64,000 nt of DNA from Streptomyces sp. NA02950 (lineage in GTDB: Bacteria > Actinomycetota > Actinomycetes > Streptomycetales > Streptomycetaceae): assembly GCF_013364155.1 (NCBI RefSeq), contig NZ_CP054916.1, positions 4,895,001 to 4,959,000 on the forward strand, given 5' to 3'. A program made the position numbers and the translations under genes. This document shows, one piece after another, positions 18,961 through 27,899 of this stretch. Position 1 is the stretch's first letter. Each line of letters starts with the position of its first letter. A model generated the notes under the pieces. It did not search any database. It was not told the DNA's origin and was given only the letters and a program-made list of their open reading frames with translations.

Positions 18961-19758
18961 TTGCGGGAGAGATTCCGCGCTGTCCAGGGGGCCCCGTGCT
19001 GGGTCAGTCTCATGGCAGCGGATCTGGACCGCGCGCACGCCTTCTACGGAGATCTCTTCGGCTGGGGCTTCCGGCCCACCCGGCAGGGCCACGGCCGCTA
19101 CACCATCGCGTACACCAAGGGCGGCGTACCGACCGTCGGCATCGGGGCGTCGTCACCGTCGGCCGGGATGACGCTTCCGGTCACCTGGACCACGTACTTC
19201 GCGGCGGACAGCGCGGACGAGGTGGCCCGGCGCGCCCAGGAGCGCGGCGGCACGGTCGCGGTCGGGCCGCTGGAGTTCGGCAGCGGCCGGGTGGCCTGGG
19301 CGGCCGATCCGGCGGGCGCGGTCTTCGGTATCTGGGAGGGTGATCTCACCTCCGCCTGGTGGGGCGAGCGCCGCCCGGGCGCGCCCGTATGGCTGGAACT
19401 GCGCACCCGGGACGCGTTCGACGCCGCGCTCTTCTACGGTCAGGTCTTCGGCTGGGACACGCAGGAGCGGGAGCGGGTCGATGTGCGGTTCGAGCACGAC
19501 CGGGTGGTGCTGCACATCGACGGCAAGGCGGTGGCGGGGCTGCTCGGCGGTGCCCTGGAGGCCGCGCCCGACCCGAATGTCCGGCCGCGTTGGAACGTCT
19601 ACTTCCAGGTGGTGGACGTCGACGCGGTGGCCGCTCGCACCCTGGAACTCGGCGGCAGCATGATCTCCCCGCCGGCCGACACCCCCTATGGACGGATCGC
19701 GGCGCTACGGGATCCGGAGGGCGGAATCTTCAGTGTGGCGGCGGTCCCGCGCAGCTGA
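18961..19758 (+). CDS. Two-domain VOC (glyoxalase/bleomycin-resistance fold) protein
   Basis: 265 residues with two tandem VOC domains: CWVSLMAADLDRAHAFYGDL near the start and VWLELRTRDAFDAALFYGQV at about 143. Each half has the closing Gly-rich strand (AAWAADPAGAVFGIWE-type and ALRDPEGGIFSVA). The start is a TTG with GAGGTGAG upstream; a GTG or ATG further in would cut the first domain. Similar Streptomyces proteins are often annotated as hydroxylases, but that is not supported by visible catalytic residues. It is divergent from the P450. Confidence 0.85.
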   Translation: MRERFRAVQGAPCWVSLMAADLDRAHAFYGDLFGWGFRPTRQGHGRYTIAYTKGGVPTVGIGASSPSAGMTLPVTWTTYFAADSADEVARRAQERGGTVAVGPLEFGSGRVAWAADPAGAVFGIWEGDLTSAWWGERRPGAPVWLELRTRDAFDAALFYGQVFGWDTQERERVDVRFEHDRVVLHIDGKAVAGLLGGALEAAPDPNVRPRWNVYFQVVDVDAVAARTLELGGSMISPPADTPYGRIAALRDPEGGIFSVAAVPRS

Positions 19759-19839
19759 TCCGGTGTGCGTACGGGCCCGGATGGCCGACTCGCGGTTCGG
19801 CGTCTTTCCGCGGCTCGGTCGTCGCGTTCACGAGAGCGT

Positions 19840-20739
19840 TCACGAGAGCACCCGGCGGCGGAAATTCCGGAGGCCGAAGCCGAGAAAGGCCACACAGAAT
19901 CCCACCAGGACCGGATAGACAACGTAGAGTGGCATATGCGATGCATGAGTGAGTCCCGCCCGCATTCCCTCCGTGATGTAGATCAGTGGATTGACGAGCA
20001 CCAGGATCTGGAGCCAGTGGAATCCGCCGACGTGGACGAGGGAGAGCTTGGTCCACTGGTAGTACGTGCCCCCGAGGAACACCAGCGGCAGCACGATGAA
20101 CCCGAACATCACCCCGATGTTCTGCGGCTCGAAAGAGGTGCCGAGCAGCAGCCCCAGCGAGGTCATGGCGATACAGGCCAGGGGGATCAGGGTGACCACG
20201 ATCCACCAGTGGACCTTCAGATCGGCGCGCACCCCGGGCGCGTGCACCACCGCCGCGATCGGAAAGACGAGGACCGCCGAGATCAGCCCCTGGGCCGCTC
20301 CCGAGAGCACCCGCGCGACCGCCACCAGCCAGATCGGGCAGGGAGCCTGCACCCGGTCCTCTATCTCCCGGGTGAAGCCGAATTCCTGTGACATCTGGAT
20401 CGCCACCGACTGAATCCCCTGGAACATGATCGCGATCGAGACCACCCCGGGGACCAGGACGGTGGCGAACGCGGATTCCCCGGCCGTGCCGCCGCCCGAT
20501 CCGATGCCCTGTCCGATGGTGGGAAAGACGTAGAGGAAGACAAAGACGAGGAGGAAGGGCTGCATCAGAGTGCGGCCGACGAACTCGCCGAAGTTCTTCA
20601 TCAGCACGGTCAGATCCCGCCGGATGAGCGCGGCCAGGGCGGAACGGCTCGCCGCCGCCGCGGACCGGGCGGGACGTACGACGATCCGGCCCTCCGGCGG
20701 ACCGGTGGTGGAGAGGGGACGGTCGCTCCCCGCGGTCAT
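19840..20739 (-). CDS. ABC-2 type exporter permease
   Basis: 299 residues with about six membrane spans (for example LLVFVFLYVFPTIG, WWIVVTLIPLACIAM and GVMFGFIVLPLVFLGG) and the ABC-2 signature around LVNPLIYITEGMRAG. It overlaps its ATPase partner by 4 bp (ATGA), so the two form one operon and one transporter. The pair resembles DrrAB-type drug exporters; the substrate is unknown. Confidence 0.92.
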   Translation of the reverse strand: MTAGSDRPLSTTGPPEGRIVVRPARSAAAASRSALAALIRRDLTVLMKNFGEFVGRTLMQPFLLVFVFLYVFPTIGQGIGSGGGTAGESAFATVLVPGVVSIAIMFQGIQSVAIQMSQEFGFTREIEDRVQAPCPIWLVAVARVLSGAAQGLISAVLVFPIAAVVHAPGVRADLKVHWWIVVTLIPLACIAMTSLGLLLGTSFEPQNIGVMFGFIVLPLVFLGGTYYQWTKLSLVHVGGFHWLQILVLVNPLIYITEGMRAGLTHASHMPLYVVYPVLVGFCVAFLGFGLRNFRRRVLS

Positions 20740-21713
20740 GCGTCCCTCAGCTCCTTCCCGGTCAGCGAGATGAACACGGTCTCCAGCGTGGACGCGCTGA
20801 TGGACAGGTCGATCAGCCGGAAGCCACCGGTCTCCGCGGCGTTGACGATCCGGGGCAGCAGCCGGTCATTGCCCTTGACCTGGAGTTCGACCCCGCCCTT
20901 GACCGGCCGGACCCGGACCGCCTCGGCGATCTCGCGGGTCAGCAGGTCGCCGAGGGCATCCGCGTCACCGCGCGCCAGTACGGTGACGACGGTGTCGGCG
21001 TCCACGCTCTGCTTGAGGGCCGCGGGGGTGTCCAGGGCGAGGATCCGGCCATGATCGATGATGGCCACCCGGTCACAGAGTTGATCGGCCTCGTCCATGT
21101 TGTGCGTGGTCAGCAGGATCGTCTGACCGTCGGCGATCAGGTGGTCCAGGATCTCCCACAGGGCGAGCCTGCTCTGTGGATCGAGACCGGCGCTCGGTTC
21201 GTCGAGGAAGAGCACGGCCGGACGGTGGAAGATCGCCCGGGCCACCATCAGCCGCTGTGCCATCCCGCCGGACAGCGCGTACACCGAGGACGAGGCCCAC
21301 TTCGAGAGCCGGAACTGCTCCAGCAACCGGTCGGCCACCTGGCGTGACCGCTTGCCGGGCATCCCGAACAGCAGCCCGTGGAAGTACAGGTTCTCCCAGA
21401 CCGTGAGTGAACGGTCCAGGGTGTTCTGCTGGGTCACCACCGCGATGACCTGCTTGGCCAGCGCCGGATGTGCGATCACGTCGATATCGCCGATGTAGGC
21501 CGAACCGGCCGTGGGGACGACGCGGGTGGTGAGCATCCCGACCGTGGTGGTCTTGCCCGCTCCATTGGGCCCGAGCAGCCCGAAGATCTCGCCGTGGTAC
21601 ACCTCCAGATCCAGCCGGTCCACGGCGGCGAAGTCCGTATGGGGATAGATCTTGGTCAGCCCGGCGGTATGGATGACCGTCTCGGGGCGACGGGTGTTCG
21701 CTGTCGTCGCCAT
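20736..21713 (-). CDS. ABC transporter ATP-binding protein (DrrA-like)
   Basis: 325 residues with Walker A (GLLGPNGAGKTTTVGML), Q-loop (VTQQNTLD), signature (LSGGMAQRL), Walker B (VLFLDEPSAGLD) and H-loop (LLTTHNMDEAD), plus a C-terminal DUF4162-type domain. The ATG at 21713 (MATTANTRRP) is chosen because GGGGAG lies 5 bases upstream; two other in-frame ATGs lie 12 and 18 bases earlier. Confidence 0.93.
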   Translation of the reverse strand: MATTANTRRPETVIHTAGLTKIYPHTDFAAVDRLDLEVYHGEIFGLLGPNGAGKTTTVGMLTTRVVPTAGSAYIGDIDVIAHPALAKQVIAVVTQQNTLDRSLTVWENLYFHGLLFGMPGKRSRQVADRLLEQFRLSKWASSSVYALSGGMAQRLMVARAIFHRPAVLFLDEPSAGLDPQSRLALWEILDHLIADGQTILLTTHNMDEADQLCDRVAIIDHGRILALDTPAALKQSVDADTVVTVLARGDADALGDLLTREIAEAVRVRPVKGGVELQVKGNDRLLPRIVNAAETGGFRLIDLSISASTLETVFISLTGKELRDA

Positions 21714-21998
21714 GGTGCTCCCCATGGGCATGAAGGGAAGAAGCGGACTCTTCGGGAGTACCCGGGCGCGGCGTGCTCACGCGGCGGGGTGTCCCGTGCT
21801 CACGCGCCGTGGCGGACGGGATGTGGTCCGGGATGTGGGGGCGTGGGCCACGGAGCGCAGGCACCGGTCACCAGCGGTGGTGGCCTCGACGCGGGTGATC
21901 GACGGCATCTACGATCGAAGTGACGGCATCGCGTGCCGGTCACCGGCTGGGTGAGGCATGGAGGTGCCCGTGAGACTGCCTTACGGAGGCATTCCACC

Positions 21999-22385
21999 GT
22001 GTCGGTCGAGCTGAACCACACGATCATCCACGCCCGCGACAAGCGGGAATCCGCCGAATTCCTGGCGAGCATCCTCGGTCTCGAGGTCGGGGCCGAATGG
22101 GGCCCGTTCATCCCGGTGCAGACCAGTAACAGCGTCACCCTGGACTTCGCGACCATTCCAGCCGAGTCCATCGCCATGCAGCACTATGCGTTTCTGATCT
22201 CCGACGAGGAGTTCGACGCGGCGTTCGCGCGGATCCAGGACCTGGGCATCACCTATTTCGCCGATCCGCATCAGAAGCAGCCGGGCGAGATCAACCGTCA
22301 CTACGGCGGCCGTGGGCTGTACTTCATGGACCCGTCCGGTCATGCGATGGAAATCATGACCCGGCCGTACGGCAACGAGGAGTAG
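21999..22385 (+). CDS. Single-domain VOC family protein
   Basis: 128 residues: SVELNHTIIHARDKRESAEF, LGLEVGAEWGPFIPVQ and a C-terminal YFMDPSGHAMEIMTRPY, the standard VOC metal-site strands. The GTG start at 21999 has GGAGG 9 bases upstream. Possible dioxygenase or resistance-type protein; no substrate clue in the context. Confidence 0.87.
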   Translation: MSVELNHTIIHARDKRESAEFLASILGLEVGAEWGPFIPVQTSNSVTLDFATIPAESIAMQHYAFLISDEEFDAAFARIQDLGITYFADPHQKQPGEINRHYGGRGLYFMDPSGHAMEIMTRPYGNEE

Positions 22386-22409
22386 GCCGGGCGATCAGGT
22401 CCGCGGTCC

Positions 22410-22466
22410 AGTCGGTCTTCCGGTCGGCGACCTGGTTCCGGAGATCTAGTCGGTCTTCCGGTCGGC
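22410..22466. repeat. Direct repeat of 19 bp at the DUF1992 gene end
   Basis: AGTCGGTCTTCCGGTCGGC occurs at 22410-22428 and again at 22448-22466. The second copy encodes the last residues of the DUF1992 protein; the first lies just beyond its stop. This looks like a small local duplication. Confidence 0.7.
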
Positions 22467-22880
22467 CGGATCGGTCTCGTCGGCCGCATGCCGATTCCGC
22501 CATTCCTTGACGACCTCATCGATGTCGATGGGCGCCAGATTGAGCGGCGGCCCCGGCGGCGGTCGGCGGATCGCCTCGCGAATCCTGTCGTTGACGCCCG
22601 AGAGCAACTCCCGCACCGCGCGCTCCGACGGCGCTTCGGCAGCCGCCGCGAGTGCGTCCTCCGCCTCCTTGCGCAGCACGAGCGTGGGCGGCAGGAAAGA
22701 GAGATTCTCCCGGCTCATCTTCTCCTTGACCCACCACAACTCGTCATAGGGGCGGTTGAGGTTGGGGAGGGGCTTTCCGAATCCCGGCAGATCGCTGAAG
22801 TCGCCGCGCTCCTCCGCCTCGCGAATCTGCCGGTCCGCCCATGTCTCGAAGCTGATGCCTGGTGGCTTGCGCTCGGTCAC
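22446..22880 (-). CDS. DUF1992 (DnaJ-homologue-like) protein
   Basis: 144 residues starting at a GTG. The DUF1992 pattern is clear: SFETWADRQIREAEERGDFS, GFGKPLPN and a WWVKEKMSREN segment. The family is small, soluble and of unknown function, and it is sometimes labelled DnaJ homologue. No J-domain HPD motif is visible. Confidence 0.87.
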   Translation of the reverse strand: MTERKPPGISFETWADRQIREAEERGDFSDLPGFGKPLPNLNRPYDELWWVKEKMSRENLSFLPPTLVLRKEAEDALAAAAEAPSERAVRELLSGVNDRIREAIRRPPPGPPLNLAPIDIDEVVKEWRNRHAADETDPADRKTD

Positions 22881-22991
22881 GTCAGCAATTGTCCCTCGCG
22901 CACCCCGGTATGCGCCATGGCTCCTGCCGGGCGCAGACCGTTGCGGTGCTGTCAGAAAGAGGCGGAGTCGGTGGCCGGGGCCGCGGGTGGC

Positions 22992-23414
22992 CTACGCGGT
23001 GGCGAGCGACACCTCGGTCGACTTGATCAGGGCGGTGACAGGGGTGCCCTCGGCGAGCTCGAGGTCCTTCACCGCGTCCTGGGTGATGGCGGCCGTGAGT
23101 TCCCCGCCTCCGTCGAGCGTGATGACGACGGTGGCCATCGCCGCCCCGAGCGCGAGGCGCGCGACCGTGCCCGGCAGGCGATTGCGGATGCTCAGCCCCG
23201 AGACCTCACCGGTGGCCAACGCGACCTCGGTGGCCTTGGCCAACGCGGTCACCCGCGACCCCTCGGTGATGCCGAGCTCCTCGACGGCGCCCAGGGTCAC
23301 CGCGGCCGTCACGATCTGGCCACCGGCCAGTCGGCCCTGGACCGTGGCCATGGCCTCGCCGGGGGTCACGGCGATCACGGTGGCGGGCAGTTGATTGCGG
23401 ATGCTGAGGCTCAT
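22992..23414 (-). CDS. Two-domain molybdate-binding (Mop/TOBE) protein
   Basis: 140 residues consisting of two tandem Mop domains that begin LSIRNQLPATV and LSIRNRLPGTV; each ends with a VTAL(A/I)K(A/S)TEV(A/S)LA strand. Such molbindins bind molybdate or tungstate as storage or homeostasis proteins. The ATG at 23414 opens the first domain exactly. No modABC genes are nearby in the window. Confidence 0.92.
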   Translation of the reverse strand: MSLSIRNQLPATVIAVTPGEAMATVQGRLAGGQIVTAAVTLGAVEELGITEGSRVTALAKATEVALATGEVSGLSIRNRLPGTVARLALGAAMATVVITLDGGGELTAAITQDAVKDLELAEGTPVTALIKSTEVSLATA

Positions 23415-23490
23415 GGGTGCACCACTCCGGAAGCGGAGTCGAAGGCCGGGAGAGCCTCCGTGGCGATCTCCGCTGACGGTCCCCACCCTA

Positions 23491-23680
23491 AGGGCTGTCC
23501 CGTCATCCCCAGCGGGCTCCCGACGCCGGCTACGGCCGCCCCCAGGCTTCGCCCGGGAGGTGCCCCCTGCCGCGTTGTCGGGATCGCCCGAGTACGCCCG
23601 GTACGAGGACGACCCTCCGCCTTGCGATTGACCGCATCCGGCGCCGCTCGCTGATCCACTGGGGATCACGGGACAGCCCT
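23491..23680. mobile_element. MITE-like element A with 21-bp terminal inverted repeats
   Basis: Ends at 23491-23511 and 23660-23680 are inverted repeats matching at 20 of 21 positions (outer AGGGCTGTCCCGT, inner CATCCCCA or its ATC variant). No gene lies inside the 190 bp. The interior contains GGGAGGTGCCCCCT and CCGCCTTGCGAT, both also present inside element B at 61.5 kb. From memory, similar sequences are repeated in many Streptomyces genomes. Confidence 0.7.
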
Positions 23681-23790
23681 CGGGCACCGGGCCGCGCGTC
23701 CGGCGGGAGGCACTCGCGGCGGCGGGGCCGCGGCGCGGCGGGGGCGAAGCTCCGCCGCGGTCCGACGGCCAGTAGGCGTCAGTCCGACGA

Positions 23791-24201
23791 TCAGGCGCCG
23801 TGCCCGTGCGGCGTGATCCGGCGGTACCCGGCACGCGCGTTGACGATCCGCGCGAGGGCGGTTCCGGCGACGGCCGCGGCGAACAGACAGGCGAGCCACC
23901 CGGTGTCACGGCCCTGCGCCCAGGTGAGTTCCCCCGACGGCGGGATGGCGAAGGCGTTGAGGAACAGCCAGCACAGCGCCGCCGTGCCCGGGGCCGCCAC
24001 AAACCGCGCGCACAACCCCAGCAGCGCGGCCAGCAATGACAGCGCGACCAGGGCGAAGCCCGGGCGGCCGTGGCCACCGAGGAAGTTGACGACCACCACC
24101 AGCAGCAGTGCGCCGACGAAGGCGCCGACCCAGATCACCGGGGTGGAGACGGGCTCGGGGACGGGACGTACACCGGAGCTGAGCTGCCTCCACTCGATCA
24201 T
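23791..24201 (-). CDS. Small integral membrane protein
   Basis: 136 residues with three to four spans: PVIWVGAFVGALLLVVVVNF, GFALVALSLLAALLGLCARF, TAALCWLFLNAFAI and WLACLFAAAVAGTALARI. The ATG at 24201 (MIEWRQLSSG) has a perfect AGGAGG 9 bases upstream, better than longer in-frame starts. Layout resembles the DUF4118 four-helix domain of KdpD-type sensors without a kinase; this is a guess from topology. The function is unknown. Confidence 0.75.
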   Translation of the reverse strand: MIEWRQLSSGVRPVPEPVSTPVIWVGAFVGALLLVVVVNFLGGHGRPGFALVALSLLAALLGLCARFVAAPGTAALCWLFLNAFAIPPSGELTWAQGRDTGWLACLFAAAVAGTALARIVNARAGYRRITPHGHGA

Positions 24202-24702
24202 GGTCACCGTCCTCCTCATGACGCACCGCCCGGCCGCTCCCGCCACCCTCGGCCGTTCTCGACAGCCAACCATTCCCGAGGCCCGGCCGCGCCCGCATCC
24301 CGGTCACTCCCGCGCCTCGACCGCTCCCCGGCATCCACGGAACGCGGTGGCCCTCGGCCGATTCCACGGGTGGGAACCGTTCCATCGGTCCCTGGCCGAC
24401 TTCCTGCCATTACCCATTCTTTACCATCCGTGAGGATGACAGAAGCGGCTACACGCGAGACGCGCGGCGATGAGAAGTCCGCATCGCGACGGCGGGAGGA
24501 GGTCGCATCGCGATCGCGGAGCGCACGCTCAGCGCGTACCGCACGGATGCCCCGGACGCCCGTGCACCGCCCGGATGCCCGCGCACCGCCCGGACGGCTG
24601 ACCGCAGATGACCAGCCGCTGACCGCTGACCGCCGATGCCCCCGATGGTCGCCGAGGAAGCGGAAGCGCACCCGTTCCGGCCCCGCCGCGTACGATCGGC
24701 GG
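24202..24702. other. Gene-free region between divergent genes
   Basis: About 500 bp without a supportable gene; long frames here lack ribosome sites and have atypical third positions. Between 24400 and 24440 the sequence becomes AT-richer (TACCATTCTTTACC-like), so promoters could lie there, but I cannot assign hexamers. Confidence 0.4.
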
Positions 24703-25107
24703 GTGCAACGTTCTCCCGCCGATCTGGTCCGCGAATTCCATCTGGCTTTCGGTCTCGACGCCCGGACGACGCCCACCGCGGTCTCATCCGAAGTCGCCGC
24801 CCACCGCCAGGACCTGCTGGCCGAGGAGGTCGCCGAAGTCGCCGAGGCATCCGCCGGCGGCACCCTCGCCCACCTCGCCCATGAGCTGGCCGATGTGGTC
24901 TACGTCGCGTACGGCACCGCCCTGGTCCACGGGATCGATCTCGACGCGGTGATCGCCGAGATCCACCGGGCCAATATGACCAAGCTGGGTCCCGACGGCC
25001 GCCCCACCCTCCGGGCCGACGGCAAGGTCCTGAAGGGCGACAACTACCAGGCCCCGGACGTACCGGCCGTACTGCACCGGCAGGGCTGGACCGCCGCGGA
25101 CGACTGA
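24703..25107 (+). CDS. MazG-like nucleotide pyrophosphohydrolase
   Basis: 134 residues with the all-alpha NTP pyrophosphatase pattern: LLAEEVAEVAEA (metal-binding acidic helix) and LAHELADVVYVAYGTAL (second EL/D pair), then a NMTKLGPDGRPTLRADGKVLKG tail. Such enzymes hydrolyse NTPs or dNTPs to monophosphates, possibly cleaning modified nucleotides. The GTG at 24703 begins the conserved region; nothing upstream in frame is conserved. It stands alone. Confidence 0.85.
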   Translation: MQRSPADLVREFHLAFGLDARTTPTAVSSEVAAHRQDLLAEEVAEVAEASAGGTLAHLAHELADVVYVAYGTALVHGIDLDAVIAEIHRANMTKLGPDGRPTLRADGKVLKGDNYQAPDVPAVLHRQGWTAADD

Positions 25108-25120
25108 CGTCCAGCCATGC

Positions 25121-25486
25121 CTAGGACGTACGGCGCAGCGTCCAGCTGTTGGGGTCGAAGCTGGGAACGGCCGAATAGCGGCAGGCGCCGCTGTAGTAGC
25201 TCCTGGTGATCGTCCAGCCCGCGGGCGGCCAGGTGGAGGCGCATGCGTTCACCTCCGTGCCCACCGGATAGCCGGTGAGCTGCTTGATCTGCTTCATGTT
25301 GGGGTTGAAGGTGCCGGAGCCGCAGCTCCAGCTGTTCCACCACTGGGTGTCCACATAGCCGGCGGGGGTCAGTTGGCTGCCGCACATGTTCATGGTGTCA
25401 CCGGGGGCGGCGCTCGCGGTCGCCATACCGGTGGCGGTGACCGCTGAGGTCAGGAGTGCGAGACAGGCGATGCGTCTGCGGATCAC
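25121..25486 (-). CDS. Small secreted protein, Cys-containing
   Basis: 121 residues from a GTG with AAGGAGA upstream. A Sec signal peptide is clear (RRRIACLALLTSAVTATGMATASA, cleavage after ASA). The mature part has four cysteines (MCGSQ, SCGSG, NACAST, GACRY), Trp/Tyr-rich segments (VDTQWWNSWS) and a final NSWTLRRTS. Four cysteines suggest two disulfides in an extracellular protein. No family recognised. Confidence 0.75.
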   Translation of the reverse strand: MIRRRIACLALLTSAVTATGMATASAAPGDTMNMCGSQLTPAGYVDTQWWNSWSCGSGTFNPNMKQIKQLTGYPVGTEVNACASTWPPAGWTITRSYYSGACRYSAVPSFDPNSWTLRRTS

Positions 25487-25788
25487 GTCGGTCTCCTTGT
25501 CGGCGCCGGTGTCCGCGCCGACGGTCGTCGGCATCCGGCCAGGCGCTGCGCCTTTCCTATCCGGCGCGCTCCGGCCGGGGACAGCCACCTTTCGGACGTG
25601 TGGATTCATGGAACGGCTACACCGCAACTCCGGTTCTGTAACAGGAGCGATGTTCCAACTCAGGTTCACCACCATGGAGTTGGCAGCGGCGTCGCTCATG
25701 TGATCGGCTGACGCAACAGCCGCTCCAGACGCCGGAACACCGGCCCCGGAGCATCCGCATTCGATGGGCACAGATCAGTAGGAGAGAA
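25487..25788. promoter_or_regulatory. Divergent intergenic region of two secreted-protein genes
   Basis: 302 bp separate the divergent starts. Part is AT-richer (around 25625-25680). No promoter hexamers or repeats could be assigned with confidence. Confidence 0.35.
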
Positions 25789-26202
25789 ATGAAGCGTCTT
25801 CCCTCGTTCGCCCGAGTAGGCGGCACCGCGGCGGTGGCCATCGGCCTCGCGCTCGCGACAGGCGTCGGCACCGCCCACGCCGAGGGAAACACGGTCGACT
25901 ACTTCTCGTCGGGCGGGAAGAAGCGCGCGATGATCGTCTTCGAGCCCCGGAACTCCTCCGGCGGACCGGAGATCGTCGACGTGGACGACCTCAGCAAGGA
26001 CGGTCACTACATCTATGCCGAGGTCTACGACGCCACCGCGGGCGGCAAGAAGGGCACCTGCGAGACCAGCTCCTACAAGAGCTGCGAGGTGAACGTGAAG
26101 GACGGCCACAAGGTCCGTATCAACGTCTACCGGCTCAATTCCCATGACTCGGACTTCATGGGCGAGGTCCACACCCGCAGCGGCAAGCTGCCCACCGCGT
26201 AA
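25789..26202 (+). CDS. Small secreted protein of unknown function
   Basis: 137 residues; the ATG follows AGGAGAGAA. Signal peptide residues 1-31 (hydrophobic AAVAIGLALATGVGTAHA). The mature domain has a predicted all-beta pattern (VDYFSSGGKKRAMIVFEP, HYIYAEVYDATAGG, HKVRINVYRLN) and two cysteines (GTCETSSYKSCEV) that could form a disulfide. It is followed by a strong terminator, so it is a single-gene unit. No family recognised. Confidence 0.8.
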   Translation: MKRLPSFARVGGTAAVAIGLALATGVGTAHAEGNTVDYFSSGGKKRAMIVFEPRNSSGGPEIVDVDDLSKDGHYIYAEVYDATAGGKKGTCETSSYKSCEVNVKDGHKVRINVYRLNSHDSDFMGEVHTRSGKLPTA

Positions 26203-26212
26203 CCCCGCGCAC

Positions 26213-26242
26213 CGGCCCCGGCCACCTCCCCGGCCGGGGCCG
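26213..26242 (+). terminator. Intrinsic-type hairpin after the secreted-protein gene
   Basis: Perfect 11-bp stem CGGCCCCGGCC / GGCCGGGGCCG with an 8-base loop, 10 bp after the stop. No U-tract, as usual in this GC range. Confidence 0.75.
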
Positions 26243-26304
26243 CCATCCCGCCTGCGCCATGGGGGAGTTGACACTCCGATCGCGCGCGGGACACGATCCC
26301 GCCG

Positions 26305-27795
26305 ATGGAGATCACCGATCTGACGCCCGCGGAACGCCGGGTGTGGGACGCATTCCCGCTGGGCGAAAGCGTCGATTTCCGCGACAGCGACGAGGCCGGT
26401 CCCGAGCCCGGCACCCTATGGGGACCCGAACGGACCGTACGGGCACGAGTCTTGCGGGCCTTGCTGCTCGACGGACCGGTACGGGACGGTGAGATACCGG
26501 CCCTGAAGGTGCTGGGTGCACATATCACCGGCCGGTTGGACCTCCGCTACGGAACGGTCGAGCACGCCGTCCGCTTGCGATACTGCGTATTCGAGAGCGT
26601 GCCGGTCCTGTACGGAGCCCAATTCCGCACCCTGGTGCTCAGCCATTCCGTATTGCCCGGACTCACCGCCGGAGCGATTCGTGTGGACGGGGCGCTGCGG
26701 ATGACCGGCTGCCGTTTCACCGACCGGGTCCGGCTCGCGGGAGCGCATGTCGGCGGAGCCGTCTTCCTCGACGGAACCCGCCTCGAATCCCCGCTCACCC
26801 CGGCCGTACCGGATCCTGGTGAGCCCCCGGAAGCCGTGCTGGAACTCAACCAGGCCCTCATCGGCCATGACCTCATCGCCCGCGGCCTCGTCGCCCACGG
26901 TCTGATCCGGCTGAACGGAGCCACGGTCGCCGGCGACGTGAACTTCGACGACGCCCACCTCCTGGCCCCCGGCCGTACCGCCCTGCATGCCGAGAACCTG
27001 ACCGTCGGCACCGATCTGCGCGGTATGCGCATGCGGGCCCGGGGCCGCGTCAATCTGAGCGGCGCCAGGATCCCGCGCCATCTGAATTTCGCCTATGTCC
27101 GGCTCTGCCATCCGGAAGGCCAGGCCCTGCGCGCCAGCAGCGCGACCATCGGCGAGCTGTGGCTGCGCGAAGCCGCCCCGATCGAGGGCGTCCTGAATCT
27201 GCGCGGCGCCCAACTCGACCTGTTCCACATCGCACCGGAGGTGTGGCCCGACCGCGTACGGATCGACGGCCTCAGCTACCGGAGCCTGACCCCGCACCTC
27301 CCCGCGGAGCAGCGCCTGCCTCTGCTCGAGCACGAGGAGGGCAGCTATCTCCCGTACGCCTACGAGCAGTTGACGACCGCCTACCGCACCGCGGGCGACG
27401 ACGCGGCCGCCCGCACCGTCCAACTCGCCAAACTCCGCCGCCACCGCCGCACCCTTCCCCGACACGCCCGGCTCTGGGGCCACCTCCAGGACCTCACCGT
27501 CGGCTACGGTTTCCGCCCCATGCGCGCCGCCGGATGGCTCCTGGCACTCCTCCTGGGCGGCGCCCTCACCTTCGCCCTCCACCACCCCCACCCCCTGAAG
27601 CCCGACGAGGCCCCCGAGTTCAACGCGCTCTTCTACACTGTCGACCTCCTCCTCCCGATCATCGGCTTCGGCCAGGAGTCAGCCTTCGCCCCACAGGGCT
27701 GGTACCAGTGGCTCTCCTACACCCTGATCGTCACCGGCTGGATCCTGGCCACCACCATCGCCGCGGGCATCAGCCGCTCCCTGAGCCGCCAGTAG
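26305..27795 (+). CDS. Large membrane-anchored protein with pentapeptide-like repeats
   Basis: 496 residues. Residues 60-330 form a beta-solenoid-like series with repeated short motifs (LDLRYGTVEHAVRLRYC, LRMTGCRF, VFLDGTRLES, VNFDDAHL, LNLRGAQLDLF). The last 110 residues carry a basic amphipathic stretch and two to three membrane spans (MRAAGWLLALLLGGALTFAL and WYQWLSYTLIVTGWILATTI). Comparable Streptomyces proteins are often called membrane-associated oxidoreductases, but no cofactor motif is visible. Function unknown. Confidence 0.8.
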   Translation: MEITDLTPAERRVWDAFPLGESVDFRDSDEAGPEPGTLWGPERTVRARVLRALLLDGPVRDGEIPALKVLGAHITGRLDLRYGTVEHAVRLRYCVFESVPVLYGAQFRTLVLSHSVLPGLTAGAIRVDGALRMTGCRFTDRVRLAGAHVGGAVFLDGTRLESPLTPAVPDPGEPPEAVLELNQALIGHDLIARGLVAHGLIRLNGATVAGDVNFDDAHLLAPGRTALHAENLTVGTDLRGMRMRARGRVNLSGARIPRHLNFAYVRLCHPEGQALRASSATIGELWLREAAPIEGVLNLRGAQLDLFHIAPEVWPDRVRIDGLSYRSLTPHLPAEQRLPLLEHEEGSYLPYAYEQLTTAYRTAGDDAAARTVQLAKLRRHRRTLPRHARLWGHLQDLTVGYGFRPMRAAGWLLALLLGGALTFALHHPHPLKPDEAPEFNALFYTVDLLLPIIGFGQESAFAPQGWYQWLSYTLIVTGWILATTIAAGISRSLSRQ

Positions 27796-27899
27796 CCGCG
27801 GACCCAGCCGCGAGCCCGTGCCCGGAGCACGCCCCCGGCGCCCTGTCGTGTCCTCGCTGACCGCTTTATGATCACTACTCTGCGTACGAGGGGGCGTGC

